Assembly (NCBI GenBank): GCA_954871525.1
Contig: OX940862.1
Span: 11,490,501-11,554,500 of the forward strand
Length of the DNA stretch: 64,000 bases
Origin: Parietaria judaica
Lineage: Eukaryota; Streptophyta; Magnoliopsida; Rosales; Urticaceae
Reading direction: 5' to 3'
Shown piece after piece: positions 33,095-47,300 of this stretch. Below the pieces are notes generated by a model. The model did no database searches. It saw nothing but the letters and a program-made list of their open reading frames with translations, and had not been told where the DNA came from. Position numbers and translations under genes: made by a program. How positions within the stretch are numbered: the first letter of the stretch is position 1; each line of letters starts with the position of its first letter.

Positions 33095-36000
33095 TGTGCC
33101 TAGATACCAATTATTATTCTAGGTCCTTTTATTAATCTAACCTTGTTTTCTTATGACTAAGAAATATATATTAATATTATAGTTTGAAGAAATTGAACGA
33201 CCTAGCCAAGCAACCGTGTCCTTTTAATGTTAATAAAGATTATACCATGTCTATAAGTATAACCCATCCATAGTTTGTAGAAACATGAACATATGATAAC
33301 CACTTTATTTATTTTAATGCTTAATTTCTCTTAATTAAAAATTAAATAATGTTGATTTAGGTTTGAGCATACATATGGACTTAAATTCGATTTGTAGGCA
33401 ATAATGCTATAACTCAAAATAATAGAAAAGGGCATGAGGATGATGAATGAAGATCAAGATTTGGGAGCACAATATAATATGCCATATATAACTATACTAA
33501 ATTTTTTTTTTTGAAGGAGCTATATTAATATTTGAAAAAGGGGAAATATATTCTTTTGCTCACCTTATTTGGGTGCAAACCCATGTGATATCCTTGTGTC
33601 CCATGTTTACACCACTATTATAATGAAATTCTTATTAAAGCATATATTACATAAATAATGAAGCTAGAAAATATTAACATAGTGTAGGTTAAATATTTGA
33701 AGTGGTTGCGATGGTTCGTAAAAGAAAAGATATTTGGCTTTGCAATGTGCATGTTAGTGAAAGAACGTGACATTAGTAAATGCCTATATATATAGTACAA
33801 CCTTCGCACATGTATGCCTATTTTACTCAATCAAATTCGTCGGTGTCACCTTTTTATTTTTATACATAAAAAATAATCGGTCCAACCTCTTTTGCCTTTG
33901 ATTCAAGGAGGTCAAACTTTATTTTTCTTTTTATTTATTTATTTATAAGTACAATAATATCTTAATGAGACATAAGCTATACGTGTGTACATATTGTATT
34001 GGTGGTTTTTGTGCAAGTGTTGTTCATGAGTAAAATCTATTATTTGAATAGTTTTCGCTTGTCTTTGAAGGGAAGAAATTATATGTCAATGATGTTGTCC
34101 CACGTTAAACTAATTCTTAGGATATATTTAACATTTTGAAAAGTAGGTTTATATCTCATAAATAATGAAAGGGGTCCGTATTAATTAGCAAGAATTATCA
34201 ATTCTATATTTTTTTTCCTATCATTAATTCATTGAAAATAAGAAATCAGTCAATTAATACGACATTAACACTCCCGGTTCCAAAAATTCACTTCTTAATT
34301 GGCTTCTCATTTTCATCAAAACAGCCATTTGTTGCTGAATTTGCCATAAGCATATTTCATGCTTACAATTATTATTTACATCAGTAAAGTAATAAATTAA
34401 TTCGAACGTTAAGTACTGAACCTGCCAGATTGGACTCCTATTATTTTTAAATAAATAAACACAATTTTAAGACAAAGTGACCAGCCTTAATAGCAATGTG
34501 TATCTGTATATTATAAAGTTTTGGGCAATTTTATACTTTTTTGAAAGGTGGACAAAGTCTATCACGATTCACAAGAGATGCAAAGAGTGGTAACCAAGTA
34601 ATTTGTTAAAAGGTTTGAGGACTGGATATTTCTTTTAAATATAAATTGAGAGTGAGTATTTTAGAAGGGATTGATGCAAAGAGTACACATTAAGTTATAT
34701 ATATATATATTATAGATATATAATTCTAATTGTAAAATAAAAATAAAAGAGAGACATACATTATGTAAATCGTAAATTGAGTGTGAGCCCATCATTTTTC
34801 ATAAGGCCAAAACAAAACATGCTTCGGTTATGCCGTCACTTTTGTTATTAACCTTTTTCTTTATATATATTTTTATAAAATTCCTATAAATAAAAACAAA
34901 AAGAAAATATTTCTTATTTTTTACATTTATTTTCACTTTAATTCTGACTGAAGAATAACGTGGGAGGGACTTACGGGTAGTTACGACTTATAGTAAAATA
35001 AAATATGTCTAAACTCAATGCATATACATATAGGCATAGCATATTATCATATTATAAAAACCTTGCCTTCCCATTCTACCCTCTGACTCAACCACTTATT
35101 ACGACAAATGGCATCGATCAATTACTGTTTCTTGTTCTAATTTTTTAAAAATAAAGTAATATTGATGGGCAAAATCGTGAATCACCGACAAATACGATAG
35201 TATTGAAGTCTTTTAGATATAAATCCATTGTACTTGATATTTAGAAGAAAATCCATTGTTCTTACTTTTTATCAAGTGCTCGTCATCTACAATAAATACA
35301 AAATTACATAGCAATTTAAAATATATAATAGCGTAGGAATTAGTTGGAATGGACGGGTAAATTTATTATAACAAAAACTAATTAAAAAAAAAACAAAAAA
35401 CAAAACAATATTTGGCTGTAACAAAAAAAATGAATGTCTTTATCAATTTAGGCCGCCTTTGTAATATTTATAAAATAAGGTTACCGACTGCTTAAAAACA
35501 AAAAAATTGGGGGCAATTTGCAAATTAGGAAAACATGGTAAATAATGTTGACTATTTATTCGGAAGCTCGATAATGAAGTAATTAAAATTGGGTATGCAT
35601 AAATTAATCTCCATCATGTAGTTGCACCGATTAATTACGCTTATAATAAATATACCTTGTTATATAAAAAGGACATGTATGGCATTCAATCTTACATTAA
35701 ATAACGTGACATGTCAATTCACTCATATATGTATTTAACCTTTACCCTAAAATAGTGTTCGAACCTCACATTAATCCTACTAAAAAAAGAAGAAGACATG
35801 CAGTTTTTTTTACGTAAAGTTTATATTTATCGTTACTACGTAATTTACTAATAAAACTCGCGTATATTTATATTAGGTTTGCGTTTAGCGTAATTATAGC
35901 TTACTAGGTCTTTAAATTTTAGAAACTATGTATTAGGATGAATTAATCTTCAACTGAGTTTTAACATAATTATAATAAGCGATCGAGAAGTAGGTTAAAA

Positions 36001-36964
36001 AAGGGGGACTCTACTTATTTGTTAAATTATATAAACCGAAGTTGCTAGCTAACAAGTATGTCACAACTTTTTTATTTAAATCTGAAATGAGTCATCTCAA
36101 TAAATTAATTAATAAATAAATATATAAACAAAAACTAACGTATAATACTATAGTCTTTGTTATTTTGAAACAAAAAGACAAGCTTTCGTAATTCTAGAAT
36201 TAGAAAAACGTGAAGTTCACCTAAAGATAAAATAGTAAAATATTATGTTAAGTTATTGGAACTTGAAATAATCTTCTCTTAATTAGATTTGTTTTCGTCC
36301 AAGTCATTATTTAACTTTTTATTATTTAAAAGGCTTTTATGAGGAAATTAGTAAGCTATAAGTATAACCTATAACAAAATAATTACCGATAAAGATTATA
36401 CATACATCTTCAGTAGCACCTTCAAATTATCACAAACGTATTTGAAAAACTGAAAAAATTGAATAGCTGTTCAATATTGAAATTCGATATTTCGAAATTG
36501 CATGATTCATGATCATTTTTGTATTGTTACCATTATTCCTTGTTGGCAATAATTGTATAGTGTCTTTTTCAAATGAATTTCGTGTCGTATATAAGCCTCA
36601 TTCAAATTATTTAAAATGGGAACGTTGAAAATCAATGACCTCTCTTACACCATATATCGTACGTAATTTTCATTTATCATGTGTTACAATAAAATTGCAC
36701 TATCATTAAGAAGTTTGTCAAATTTACGATTATTTGCCCTCGCGTATTCAATCTAAAATATTGTTTGTAAAGAATTCGAATTGTATTACACTCAATTGCT
36801 TGGAATATACAATACATTTTTTTAGTGTGTTCTTAAACGACAATATTTGTATTTTTAATGCATTAATCATTATATATCTTTCGAACTTTATTTAATTGTT
36901 TAATTCAATTTAATTATTAATTCTAAATCAATGCAATCACGTATTATTATTTGTCATGAATTTA
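33095..36964. other. Long AT-rich gene-free region
   Basis: About 3.9 kb with no supported gene, RNA gene or element border. It contains short (TA)n runs (for example near 34697-34710) and poly-T tracts. Frames here are short and without recognisable domains. Confidence 0.55.
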
Positions 36965-36969
36965 CTTAT

Positions 36970-37514
36970 TGTTGTCGCCTGTGGATACTTCGTCGCTGCG
37001 TACTTCGAAACTCGGGTACCTGCAAAACAAAGGTTAGCGTAAAACTCCGGGAAGGCTGAGTCGCGGACTAGGTCGCTCTCTTTAAGGTGTTTCGCGGCTC
37101 TGCCTCGGTGCTCGCAGTTCGTGATTGCCTCGTCACCCCCAGGATAAAACAGCCCAGATCTATTCTGTCGCGACCGACACCGTGCACTCGGTATCGATCG
37201 GAATCACTCAAACCCTCGGAATATAGCTATGCGAATTTTATTTTTTTTTTGTCAATTATGTTTGCACCAGAATACTCAAACCCTCGCCACGTCCGGCCGG
37301 ACGGACGGCGGCGGCGGCGCGCGCGCGTGTGGTAGTTCGGTGATGCATTTGGGTGAGTCCTCCCTCATCCACAAAAGGCCCAAGCCCTTAGCTCAATCCA
37401 TTGGTTTATAAACCATTCCAAATTCATGTCTCCAACTCATGTGGGACTCTTTGAGAAAGAGAGGTATACAATGTAAATCATAAAATTTCATTACTTGTAT
37501 TACAAGTTCCAACA
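36970..37514 (-). mobile_element. Solo LTR of a second family
   Basis: The 545-bp segment starts TGTTGTCGCC and ends TTCCAACA. It is flanked by a perfect 5-bp duplication, CTTAT at 36965-36969 and 37515-37519. Read on the minus strand it starts TGTTGGAAC and ends GACAACA, with the usual TG...CA borders. The GC-rich stretch at about 37290-37330 (CGG and GCGC runs) is unusual for this region. It has no coding sequence and is unrelated to the LTR family at 1963-2609. Confidence 0.88.
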
Positions 37515-37519
37515 CTTAT

Positions 37520-38881
37520 TTATTAATTTTTATATCAAATAAAAGGGCCTTAAGGTGCATATATTCATGGGTTGATGCCACGCAGCATAGCCTATAGGGA
37601 ACAACCACGATGGGAAATTGGATAAGAAATTTGCGATTTGAGTTTTCGAACGTTCCAAATTTATCAAACGCAAGTGGGTTTGCTCTTAACATACACAAAA
37701 ATCATGTCACCAAAATATATTCTTATCAACGTATATTTTGATAATCAGACTTTCTTTCACTAATTTGTATACTTTATATGTGAAAAGTTATAGTAAACCT
37801 CGTCATTTAAATGATTTTTTGCAAGATAAAACAGACAAGTTCAATGAATTTAAAAGAAAATAAAAATTTATTATACATATTGATATTATTTTATGAAATA
37901 TACATTAGTATGATAAGATTTGCTTGATCTAGTGGTAACAAGTACATCACTTATCACTATAGAGATAGGAGTGAAATCCAGATATCTTCGTATATACATA
38001 AAAAAATATTATTTTGTGAAATATACACTGTATTTTGATATACGTATTATTTTATACAATATCATACTGTAATTCTTTTGTATGGCCGGCCAACTCTAAC
38101 CTTGTAATTCATTATGCAGACAGATGTCACATCGCTGGTAAAAAGTGAAAAAGTTAAAACTTAAAAAAAAAAAACAGTTTGAAGGATTATAGATAACGCA
38201 GAATAAAGCAATATCCGTTTTAATTTATATATATTATCTCTTATTATTATTAGGCAGCGGTGAAAATCCGTGAAAAAAAAAACAGGAGTTTAGAGAGAGA
38301 GAGAGAGCGGTGGTGAAATGTGGGACCCGTGTGCGTGATGAGAGGAGAGGAGAGAGAAGGCTTCAACATCACGACAGCCAGCTTGCAATGAAGAGCCTCC
38401 TTCACCCACCACTCCCTCTCTCTCTTTTTAGCCCCTCTCTCTCTCCTCTCCTCTCTTCTCCAATTTCAACCTCATTCATTCCTCTCTGCTCTGCCTGCAA
38501 CAATCCTTCTTCCTTTTGCCGCCAAAATCGCATTTCTACCAGGTTTGCCTCTCTGCATTGTAATCTCTTTCCATCTCCACTTGTTCAAAGATACCTTTGA
38601 ATTCTCTCTAATTGCCCAATTCTTCTAGGTTTCTCTGCACATTTCCAGCTCCCAACCTTAATCTCTCACCACAAGGTTGGTTCGTCTCTCTTCTCTCAGA
38701 GGACGCCTCAAACTGAAGCGGACATTATTTCGTTTTTTGTTTTTTATATCAAGCAACGTTAAAAACAATGGCTGAAGTCTGAACTACTCCACGCGGCAAT
38801 TACACATCGTTCTCGGAGCTTCTTTCCTCATTTGCCTTTCAAATCTCACTCTCTCAGGAAAACTTACTCCACACACCAATA
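37520..38881. other. Upstream region and leader of the GATA gene
   Basis: AT-rich to about 38290, then a (GA)n stretch at about 38293-38308. A long pyrimidine-rich leader (CTCTCT, CCTTCT) follows to the start codon, consistent with a long 5' UTR. A tRNA-like or SINE-like A/B-box pair near 37924-37981 is too weak to call. Confidence 0.5.
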
Positions 38882-40207
38882 ATGATCGGACCGGACTTCG
38901 CGGAGGAGATTGACGGAAGCTTCTTCGACCAAATCGACGATTTGCTCGTCGACTTCTCCAGCGACGACGTCGACGCCGCCGGCCTCGGCCTCAAGCCGGA
39001 GCCCAACTCGTTCCCCAGCATCTGGTCCACTCAGTCCGACTCGCTCCCCGGCGCCGGCGACTCCGTCTTCTCCGGCCACAGCGCCTCCGCCGATCTCTCC
39101 GCCGAGCTCTCCGTTCCGGTGAGTCTCCGGTTCAAGTTTCGGTTGCGTGTGACGTCATTGGGTGCCAGTGCCAGTGCCAGGCTGGCATGTGGGAAGCAAG
39201 ATTTTCGTGGTGTGCGAATAACACTACACTGTATATGAATTTGGTCGTATTATTATTCCAAATTTCGGCGTCTTAGAATCTAAAAAATCTAGAGGGGTAG
39301 GGGCGTCATTTTAGGTGTCGGTGTGGAGGGTGTTTTGGTAAAAAGGTCGCGAATGTGGATAGAAGATAAGCGAAGCGAGGGTTTGAAACTTGAATAATGC
39401 ACCTATAAATGTGCGTCATGTGACCTCCCCTCCCCATGTGCTGCTTTCTTATTACTGAGTGTACTCCATTCCCAGTTTGACTTGTTTCATTTTTAAATTC
39501 AATTATTAATTGCTTAATTATTGCAGTATGAGGACATCGTCCAATTGGAATGGCTCTCCACCTTCGTGGAGGACTCATTCTCCGGCGCCGGAACCCTCCC
39601 CATCACCGCCCACGACCACTTCCACACCTCCTCGCCCGTCTCCGTCCTCGAGAGCAGCAGCTCCTGCTCCGGCGGCGGCGACAAAATCGGCAGCCCCGAA
39701 GCCGCTACTGCCGCCGGGCGGCGCGGCCGAGCGCGCAGCAAGCGGCCCCGCCCCGCCTCTTTCAGTCCCCGCCCGGCCATACACCTCAACATTGTCCCCA
39801 CGCCCGCCTCCGACTCCGAGAATTTTGCCGAGTCCCGTCCGGCCATCACGGCCCCCGCGGAGCCCAAGAAGAAGAAGAAGATCAAGCTCTCGTTCCCGCT
39901 CGCCCCGGCCGAGATGAACCAGAGCGCGGCGGCCGTGAGGAAATGCATGCACTGTGAGATCACGAAGACGCCACAGTGGCGGGCGGGTCCGCTGGGGCCG
40001 AAGACGCTGTGCAACGCGTGCGGGGTGCGCTTCAAGTCGGGGCGGCTCTTCCCCGAGTACCGGCCGGCCGCGAGCCCGACGTTCGTGCCGGCGCTGCACT
40101 CGAACTCGCACAAGAAGGTGCTGGAGATGCGGGGCAAGGGATTTGACGATGCCTCGCCGGAGCTGATCCCGAACACGAATAACGGCATCTCGCTGGAGTA
40201 CATGTGA
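38882..40207 (+). CDS. GATA-type zinc finger transcription factor (subfamily A)
   Basis: Two exons, 38882-39118 and 39527-40207, join to 918 bases (305 residues). The single plant-type IV zinc finger C-x2-C-x18-C-x2-C is formed by Cys219, Cys222, Cys241 and Cys244 (CMHC, then CNAC). It is followed by the basic tail GVRFKSGRLFPEYRPAASPT, which is characteristic of subfamily A (GATA5/7/12-like). Such factors bind WGATAR sites in the nucleus and act in light, nitrogen and developmental control. The N-terminal exon is acidic (FFDQIDDLLVDFSSDDVD), a likely activation region. A lysine run (PKKKKKIKL, about residue 195) is a likely nuclear signal. Exon 2 is very GC-rich compared with its surroundings. 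The precise orthologue is not resolved. Confidence 0.94.
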
Positions 40208-43200
40208 CGGAGAAGTCCACCGTCTCGCTGGCTGTGTCATGTCTGAGGTCGTTTGATTGGTTTTTTTGTACAGGGGTAAATTGGTCTGAAAAAAGAGGAG
40301 CGAGAATAGATGACCATATATTTTTAGCTAGTAGAGAGAGAGAGAGAGGAGGTATTTAGAGAAGATAAGCAAATCTTAATGGTAGAAATGTAGGGTTTAG
40401 TTGGATGATTAGCTTAAACCAACAAAAAAAAAGAGAGTCAATTAGGTGTGGCAGTGTTGTTGCTCTATTATTTTGCATTCTTTCTTTCTTTCCTTCATCG
40501 AAGGGAATTCTTTTTGCAGTTCATTTCTAGTACATTTTTTCTTTTCTTTTCTTCTCAGAATCAGTAATGCAATTTCAAATTTGTTTATGCTTTATTTCTA
40601 TTAATACTATAGATAGAAAGGTTGAGCGTTGTAAGACTCGAAACATGTTCAAAGGTTCGTCGTTCCGAAGAAGACCGTATACGATAAAATATTAGATGCG
40701 ACTTGCGAGTTCAAAGAGGTCTATTAAGTTTGTATTATATGCTGCGTTGTGTTGGAGTGCAAGAGAAGGTTGTGTTTGTACTTTGTAGTGATGAGGATTA
40801 AGGCACTTTTTAATTACTTCATGGAGATGGTAATAAGCAAAGCACATGGGGTTACGAGACCTAATCTCCACCTAATTGTCCCACTCACTCACATGTTTCT
40901 TAACGAACAACTGATCCGTTTCATTCTCTTCTTTCCTAAGGAATGGCCTTCGAGGCCACTTGCGACGGGCACACCCGCCCCACTTTTTTGTTGGGCATTG
41001 GTAACTCACGCCCGGTATGGTCCCAGACGTGGAGCACCCTCATAATGAGGGCGGTCAATCCGTGTATTACTATTTAGGCGGTTATGCTTTCGAAGTGGGC
41101 ACGAGCGCGGGCGCCCCGCTGCCCAAGCCAGCACTAAAAATTATTAGAAGTACCAACATTGCAATTTAGGAACATCACATGTTTGTTTAGAATCACCAGT
41201 TCATAGAAGGATTAGCTAGAGGAACAAACAACTACACAGTTTGAATATAAAATTTGAGCCACTAATGATTGACTTGTGTGAATTTCTGGATTAGTATATA
41301 AAGAAATGGTGAAGAGGCATTGGGATTCACATTTTATGTCAAAGATTGATAAAATAATGAAGGTATGCTTGGCATGAATGAATATATGATAAACTACAAC
41401 GTTATTATGGTTGAATGGGCAAATCAAGTGAGCTTCACATGTCACCTCAACAACTCATTAAAATTTTACACTTGGCTTTTCTATTTTTATTGTATCATTT
41501 AATATATCTTTGCCAAATTAGACTCAAGAGAAGAGGTGATGCCCAAATATAATTAAGTTGGTGTCTTAATTGCAAAAGTTTAAAGAATATGGCAAAGGAT
41601 TTTTGGCACCAAGTCACAATCTGTGACCAAACGCAACCAGATTGAAAGAAAAATTACAACTTGATCACCAACAAAATTCAAACTTATCTATTAATAGGCT
41701 TGAAAAGCAAAATAAATTTACACCAAACAAAACCATTGATTGGTTACTTTTGCACTGAATGGGACCTTCTAATCATAGGCTACGATTCCACATTTCAAAG
41801 ACAAGTTTTAAGTTATGCATGATTACATCAGTTTTTCCTCGAGAGGGACATCAAAATTCAAACTTTCAATAAGCATATTGCATATATAGAGTAGTAAGTT
41901 CTTACTTTATCATAGGGAAAAAAACAAACTAATATGATTGAGAGTAGTGTCTATTACACTGCCTTCTAGAAAAGTTTGCTCAACCTTGAAGATTTACTTG
42001 CAATATTAATCATGATCAAGAGAATCACAAAAGAAATGCGTATTGTTAAACATATTTATGTAAGTATATCATGCTAAGATTATATTTTATATTTGGGATA
42101 CTTTTGATGGTTGATATTGTAAATCTAAAATACAATCATGTAAGTACGATTTTTCTCCATCATCCGCAAGGGTTTTGTTACTAAATTTGAGACGGAGTCA
42201 CTCTTAGTGATCTCCGGTTTCTATTATTTGTACATATAATGAAGAAAAAAAAAACCTACCCTTTAGTACAATTAGAACATATTTTGGCCCATATGAGCTG
42301 TTTAAGGCCCAATAGTACAAAATAAATTAATGAGTTGAAATTTCAAAGCAAAGTAGAAGCACCTCAAGGCGTTACACTTACACATACCCTGTTATGATCC
42401 ATTTGCTATTTTTCAGTATAGTATTGTGTTGCGGGAAGTTTGCGGTTGAACCCATCCAACTCATCATTTTTTTACAAAGATAAACAAATTATTTAACTCA
42501 TTTTATCGAGACAGTTACTAAAGTCAATACTTTTTTGCAAATATATGACGTTAAATGCCACATATTTTGAAATGATAATACTCACCACACCACTACTTAT
42601 TCTTACACGTCATGGTGAAAAATGTGGGTTTTAGCTTCGTAAGGGTGTATTTGTAATCAAAATATGATGTTAGTAACTTTTGCCGCAAAAAAAAAAAGAA
42701 AAAAATTAGTGACTTGTCTTCATGAAATTGATGAGTTCGATGGCTTTTACTGTAAATTTCCATGTGTATTTTATTAAAAACTAAAACACTTCTAACTAGG
42801 GGTCAACAAATTTAACAAACGAGTATTGATGCGACATCTGACAAATAATAGACGACTACTGTATTTTGGTATTTTTATAATGACAATTGAAATACTTTAT
42901 TTTAAAATATGATAATTGTATCTACCGTATAATCGTATCCAATTTTAGTTGTGATAATATCAGGTTTTTTCTACCACATTTACTGCTTCTAAGATCACGT
43001 ACACATGATTATTATAAAAATAAAGTGATGAAGTCCCAAAGTACGCAAATAACACCATATAATTCTTGCAACTTTGTACAAGATTAAAGCAAGAAGTGAT
43101 GGAGCCAAAACATGATTAATAGAAGTAAGTTTAATGTTCTTACTTTTTTGTTCTAAGTTCTAAATTTTTACCAATCATTAGATAAAAGAGTGGCTAAATT

Positions 43201-43630
43201 ATTTTTTGACAATGTTATAAGTATAGCATTACCAATAAAACTATATAATATAAAAATTTAACGATAAAGCGATATAAATGGTTATGCGGTTGCGGTTTTT
43301 CATAAAGAATCCTTTTCGAATTTGATCAAGGTTTATTTTTTGGCATATTCAGTTTTAACTGCTTCAAATTAATTTTGTGTTTTATTTGGTATCATTTTAA
43401 TTGATTTTCGATAGAAAAAAAATTGCTTAACGATTTCTTTCGTTACTTCTTAAGTTATGACATACTGTATATATTAATGTAAAGCTCAAACTTCTAACAT
43501 ATTTAAGGTCAAAAATATGACTCAAATATTGGGCACTTGGACTTAAATGAGTTTGGGCTATTTGACAGGCCTATATTTTGATGTGTTTGAGCCCAGCTAA
43601 TAAATAAAATTTTATTTATCGTTAATATTT

Positions 43631-43631
<1 letters not shown>
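40208..43631. other. Gene-poor region with an unexplained GC-rich block
   Basis: A GC-rich block at about 40855-41140 (ATGGCCTTCGAGGCC, CGGGCACACCCGCCCC, GAGCGCGGGCGCCCCGC) stands out from AT-rich flanks, with no recognised coding sequence. Near 42285-42312 two GGCCCA motifs lie about 27 bases apart, without a gene nearby. The rest is AT-rich. Confidence 0.45.

Positions 43632-43710
<79 letters not shown>
43632..43710. repeat. Compound (CT)n(TA)n microsatellite
   Basis: A CT run of about 30 bases passes directly into a TA run of about 48 bases. Confidence 0.95.
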
Positions 43711-43713
<3 letters not shown>

Positions 43714-43954
43714 CTATTACATTCGGAGTGTTGGAAAAATTGTAAAAGATTTACACACAAATAGTTAGCCGTTCATAGCTATAAAACATATTGAAATAGA
43801 CAAATAAATAGTTAGTTTGTTTGTAGGGTTGTGATTGTTCTTGGGTAGCCATTGTCTTAATATCACAAACTCAAGTTTGAATCATAAAATATGAAGACTA
43901 CTACTCATTGTAAACAAGGATACAAAATTAGAAATATTATCCTTGTGAGCAAAG

Positions 43955-44152
43955 GGAAGGGCCGGCCCTGGCTATAGACGAGCAAAGCAGTCGCCTAGGA
44001 TCTCAAAATTTTAAGGGCTTTAATTTTAATAGATAGATTGTTGTCAGCTTAATTAAATATTTATAAATTTTGATTTTTAAATACTTAAAAGGCCTGAAAT
44101 TTTACATAACCTAAGGTCTCGAGAAAAAACGACAAGTTTTGGGGCGACCCTG
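43955..44152. mobile_element. Possible degenerate hAT-type MITE
   Basis: The left end AAGGGCCGGCCCTGG and right end GGGGCGACCCTGG form weak inverted ends of a type often seen in plant hAT-like MITEs. No target duplication could be read. Confidence 0.3.
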
Positions 44153-44357
44153 GTTCTTCTGAGTATACAAATCAGATAAATTGCATTAATGATTTAAGGA
44201 TATATCATGTATTGAGAAAAAGAATACAAGGACAAGTAATGTAATGAGTTGATGAAATCGAGGATTGGATTTGGAGTGAGCAGCACCAAGGCGCGCGCGA
44301 GGCCGGCGCTGATGGCACTACCATGTGGCCTGCACTCCACCAATCACCCCTTCTTCT

Positions 44358-44392
<35 letters not shown>

Positions 44393-47300
44393 TGTATTTG
44401 AATCGGGACACTCATGATTTATTGCCCATTTAATGCCTCTTCTTTTGGTTATTTTCACAAGAGTGACATTTACTATAATACATTTATTGTTAACCAAGTC
44501 CAAACTACTATGTGACATTGTATATATATGCTTCTCCATATATATTCCATTAAATATTAATTAACGAACAAGTCTTGTAGGTTAGAAATAAAAAGAAGAG
44601 ACCCCGGCCCCTTGTAAATTAGAACACACATGTATACGTGGTTTAAATCATTTATTTATAGATTCTATATTCACCATGAGAAATACATTTATTTCTTTTT
44701 ACTTGAGTAGAACATTTAATATTATAATAATATTACATTACTAAATATATACAACATTTTGGTATGTTGCAGTGATGATAGATAATTACTAAAAAAGTAT
44801 ATTCGAGAATCATTACGCAAAGGTGACGAAACCAAATAAGGAATTCTGAGCTCTGACTGACTGACAAACCCTAAGAGAGGAGGAGAAGAAGAAGAAGTCA
44901 GTCATAGCTCTGGAACGACGACAGAGATTCTTACAGTCAGCCTCCGATGGGGTCCCACAAATCGCGTTTATCTCTTGATGCCACGTGGAGAGGCACACGG
45001 GTGGGCTCTTTCCAGTCAAACAATGCTCAACAATAAAATAATGTCGGCATTACGAGTTTGGTCCAATATGAAACATTTATTAAGATTAAATGCTCAAATT
45101 CATTCTAACAATTCCTCCGTTTGGTACATGCGGTTAAATAAAAATCCATTTATAACAAAATTAATTAATTGAATATCAAAAGTATATATATATATATATG
45201 CAACAACTTTAGTGATACCAAACTCCAGAATTGAAGAGAGCACTACTTGATGTTGCTTAGGTACGCAAATAATAATCTACATTTATAAATGCAGATTCAA
45301 AGTATTTCATGCTATAAATTACATAATATAATTATGAATAAAGGGTAAGTTTATAATAATATTCTACCTTGGACTATACATCGTTTGAAGAAATTCATAC
45401 GATATTTGCTTCGCTTGTTAGGTTACAATTTGTGTGGTGTCAAGACTTTTCGGATATTCATCTCCATTTATGACGTCTTAATTAGCCACAAACCAGAAAT
45501 ATATCTCTGGATTAATTCGCACCAAACAGGCAACAACTTAATATTATAATTAGGTATATATTTTCTACGAACTAAACCTAAATTCAACTATTAATATATA
45601 TTTCACAACAAAATAATAATAATAAGTGTAAGATATAGGTAGCAACTAATTAGAGTGTAAGAGAGCATTAAAAGTGGTTAAATTAGTAAATGTTTGTTTG
45701 TAGTGAATGGAATTGAATGAAATGAGTACTGTAATAAACACACAAAGAGAGCGTCGTTTTCTATGTTTGTTGGTATGGGTTGAAATGGATCTTTCTATTC
45801 ATGTCTTGTCGTTTATTCTCTTTCACCACCAATGCTGAACTCGACCTAATTAATTATTAATATGTAGTAAGTTTTGACACTATATTATTGCCTTTACTTT
45901 TCAACTCCAAAAAACTTAATATACATGTTCTACAATGTAGTTTTGAAATATGATTTTAGTGTATAATTAACTCTTTATTTATGGTAAAGTTTTTTTTACT
46001 TTTCTTGTTATGATCATCATTTTGTCAACTGAATCAAATATGTATGTTCAAATTCACGATAATGACGTTTTATTATATGAAGCGATATCTTTGTTGGTTT
46101 GTTTGTCTAATTAATTGACTGTTGATTTGATACACGGAAATTTCATGATTTAGATCATCAGTTTATTGTCTTTCACACACATATTATCAGATTTATAATT
46201 TTTTTAATTATTATTACAATTTAAGCCCTCTCTCTAGGCGACTAGTGTCACGAACATGGCATATGATCAGATATACATCAATAATGTCAAGTGTCAACAT
46301 CATATTATCAGTCAATGAGAAGAAAATAATGTTCCAAAAAGTCATATCTATCATTAAAATAAGTAAAAAAATAAATAAAAACAGACAACGCAAAATTTAA
46401 AAAAAGTAAAAAAAAAAAAAAACACAGTTTATTTATCTCACTAATACTTTTCAATTCATTTCCACCCAATATCTGATCGATTAAGTTAATAGTCCTTTTG
46501 AGGGTAAAAATCAACTTAATTACTTAGGTTGTTACACGTGATAACGTCAATTTTTAAGTATTTCCTTTGGTGAAAATAAGGCCGCATACCCTTTATTATG
46601 GATATTTTTCAGAGCCTAAAAGTATTAAGGCCCAACCTAATAAACGCATTAAAAAAGTCTTAAACGCCAAAAGCCCATGAATGAAATCCGGGTCTGCCCC
46701 AAAAAAAATTAGCTCGGACAAGACTCAAAAAAGTAAATGAGAATGTTAGTTAGTTACGGAGCTTCCTCGAGATGTTTCTTCTCATCAGGTGTTAATTCGA
46801 GTTTGGGTTTGCTGACATGGTTTTTGGGCTCAGCCTTTTTGCTCCGCTCCTCGATCGTTTTAGATGATCCTGCAACGATGACACCTACGCCTATCGAACC
46901 TTATGGGCGGCATCTGACCCGGCAATATGGCTCTACCGAGGCTAACCCAGAAAACTATAATAAAGGTAGATAAAAAAAGTTGAGATTCCCAATATATTAA
47001 TATGGCTCTACCTCTACGAACTCTTGAGTCCGTAGCTTTGAAATTATGCCAAGCTTTCTGATTACTAAAATTAGGTCAGAGACTTCGAACTTCTTGAACT
47101 CTGAAGAGTATAACGAAATCGATAGTTGACGAGGACTTGGGTACACCATAGCCTCCCTACTATTTTTTATTTTATGTTTCCCAAATGTATATTAAGCTAA
47201 TTCCATTCATAAATGATTAAACACTATTTCACCAAAATTAACATATTTTATCCATGTAATTAATAAATCTTTGATTTAATTACAAAACCTTTTCTTAGCT

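Noticed and set aside
39514..40240. Long minus-strand frames opposite the GATA gene
   Set aside because: They are shadows of the GC-rich second exon; the plus strand has the zinc finger.
43509..43760. 83-codon frame with IYIYIY and RERERE runs
   Set aside because: It is created by the compound (CT)n(TA)n microsatellite.
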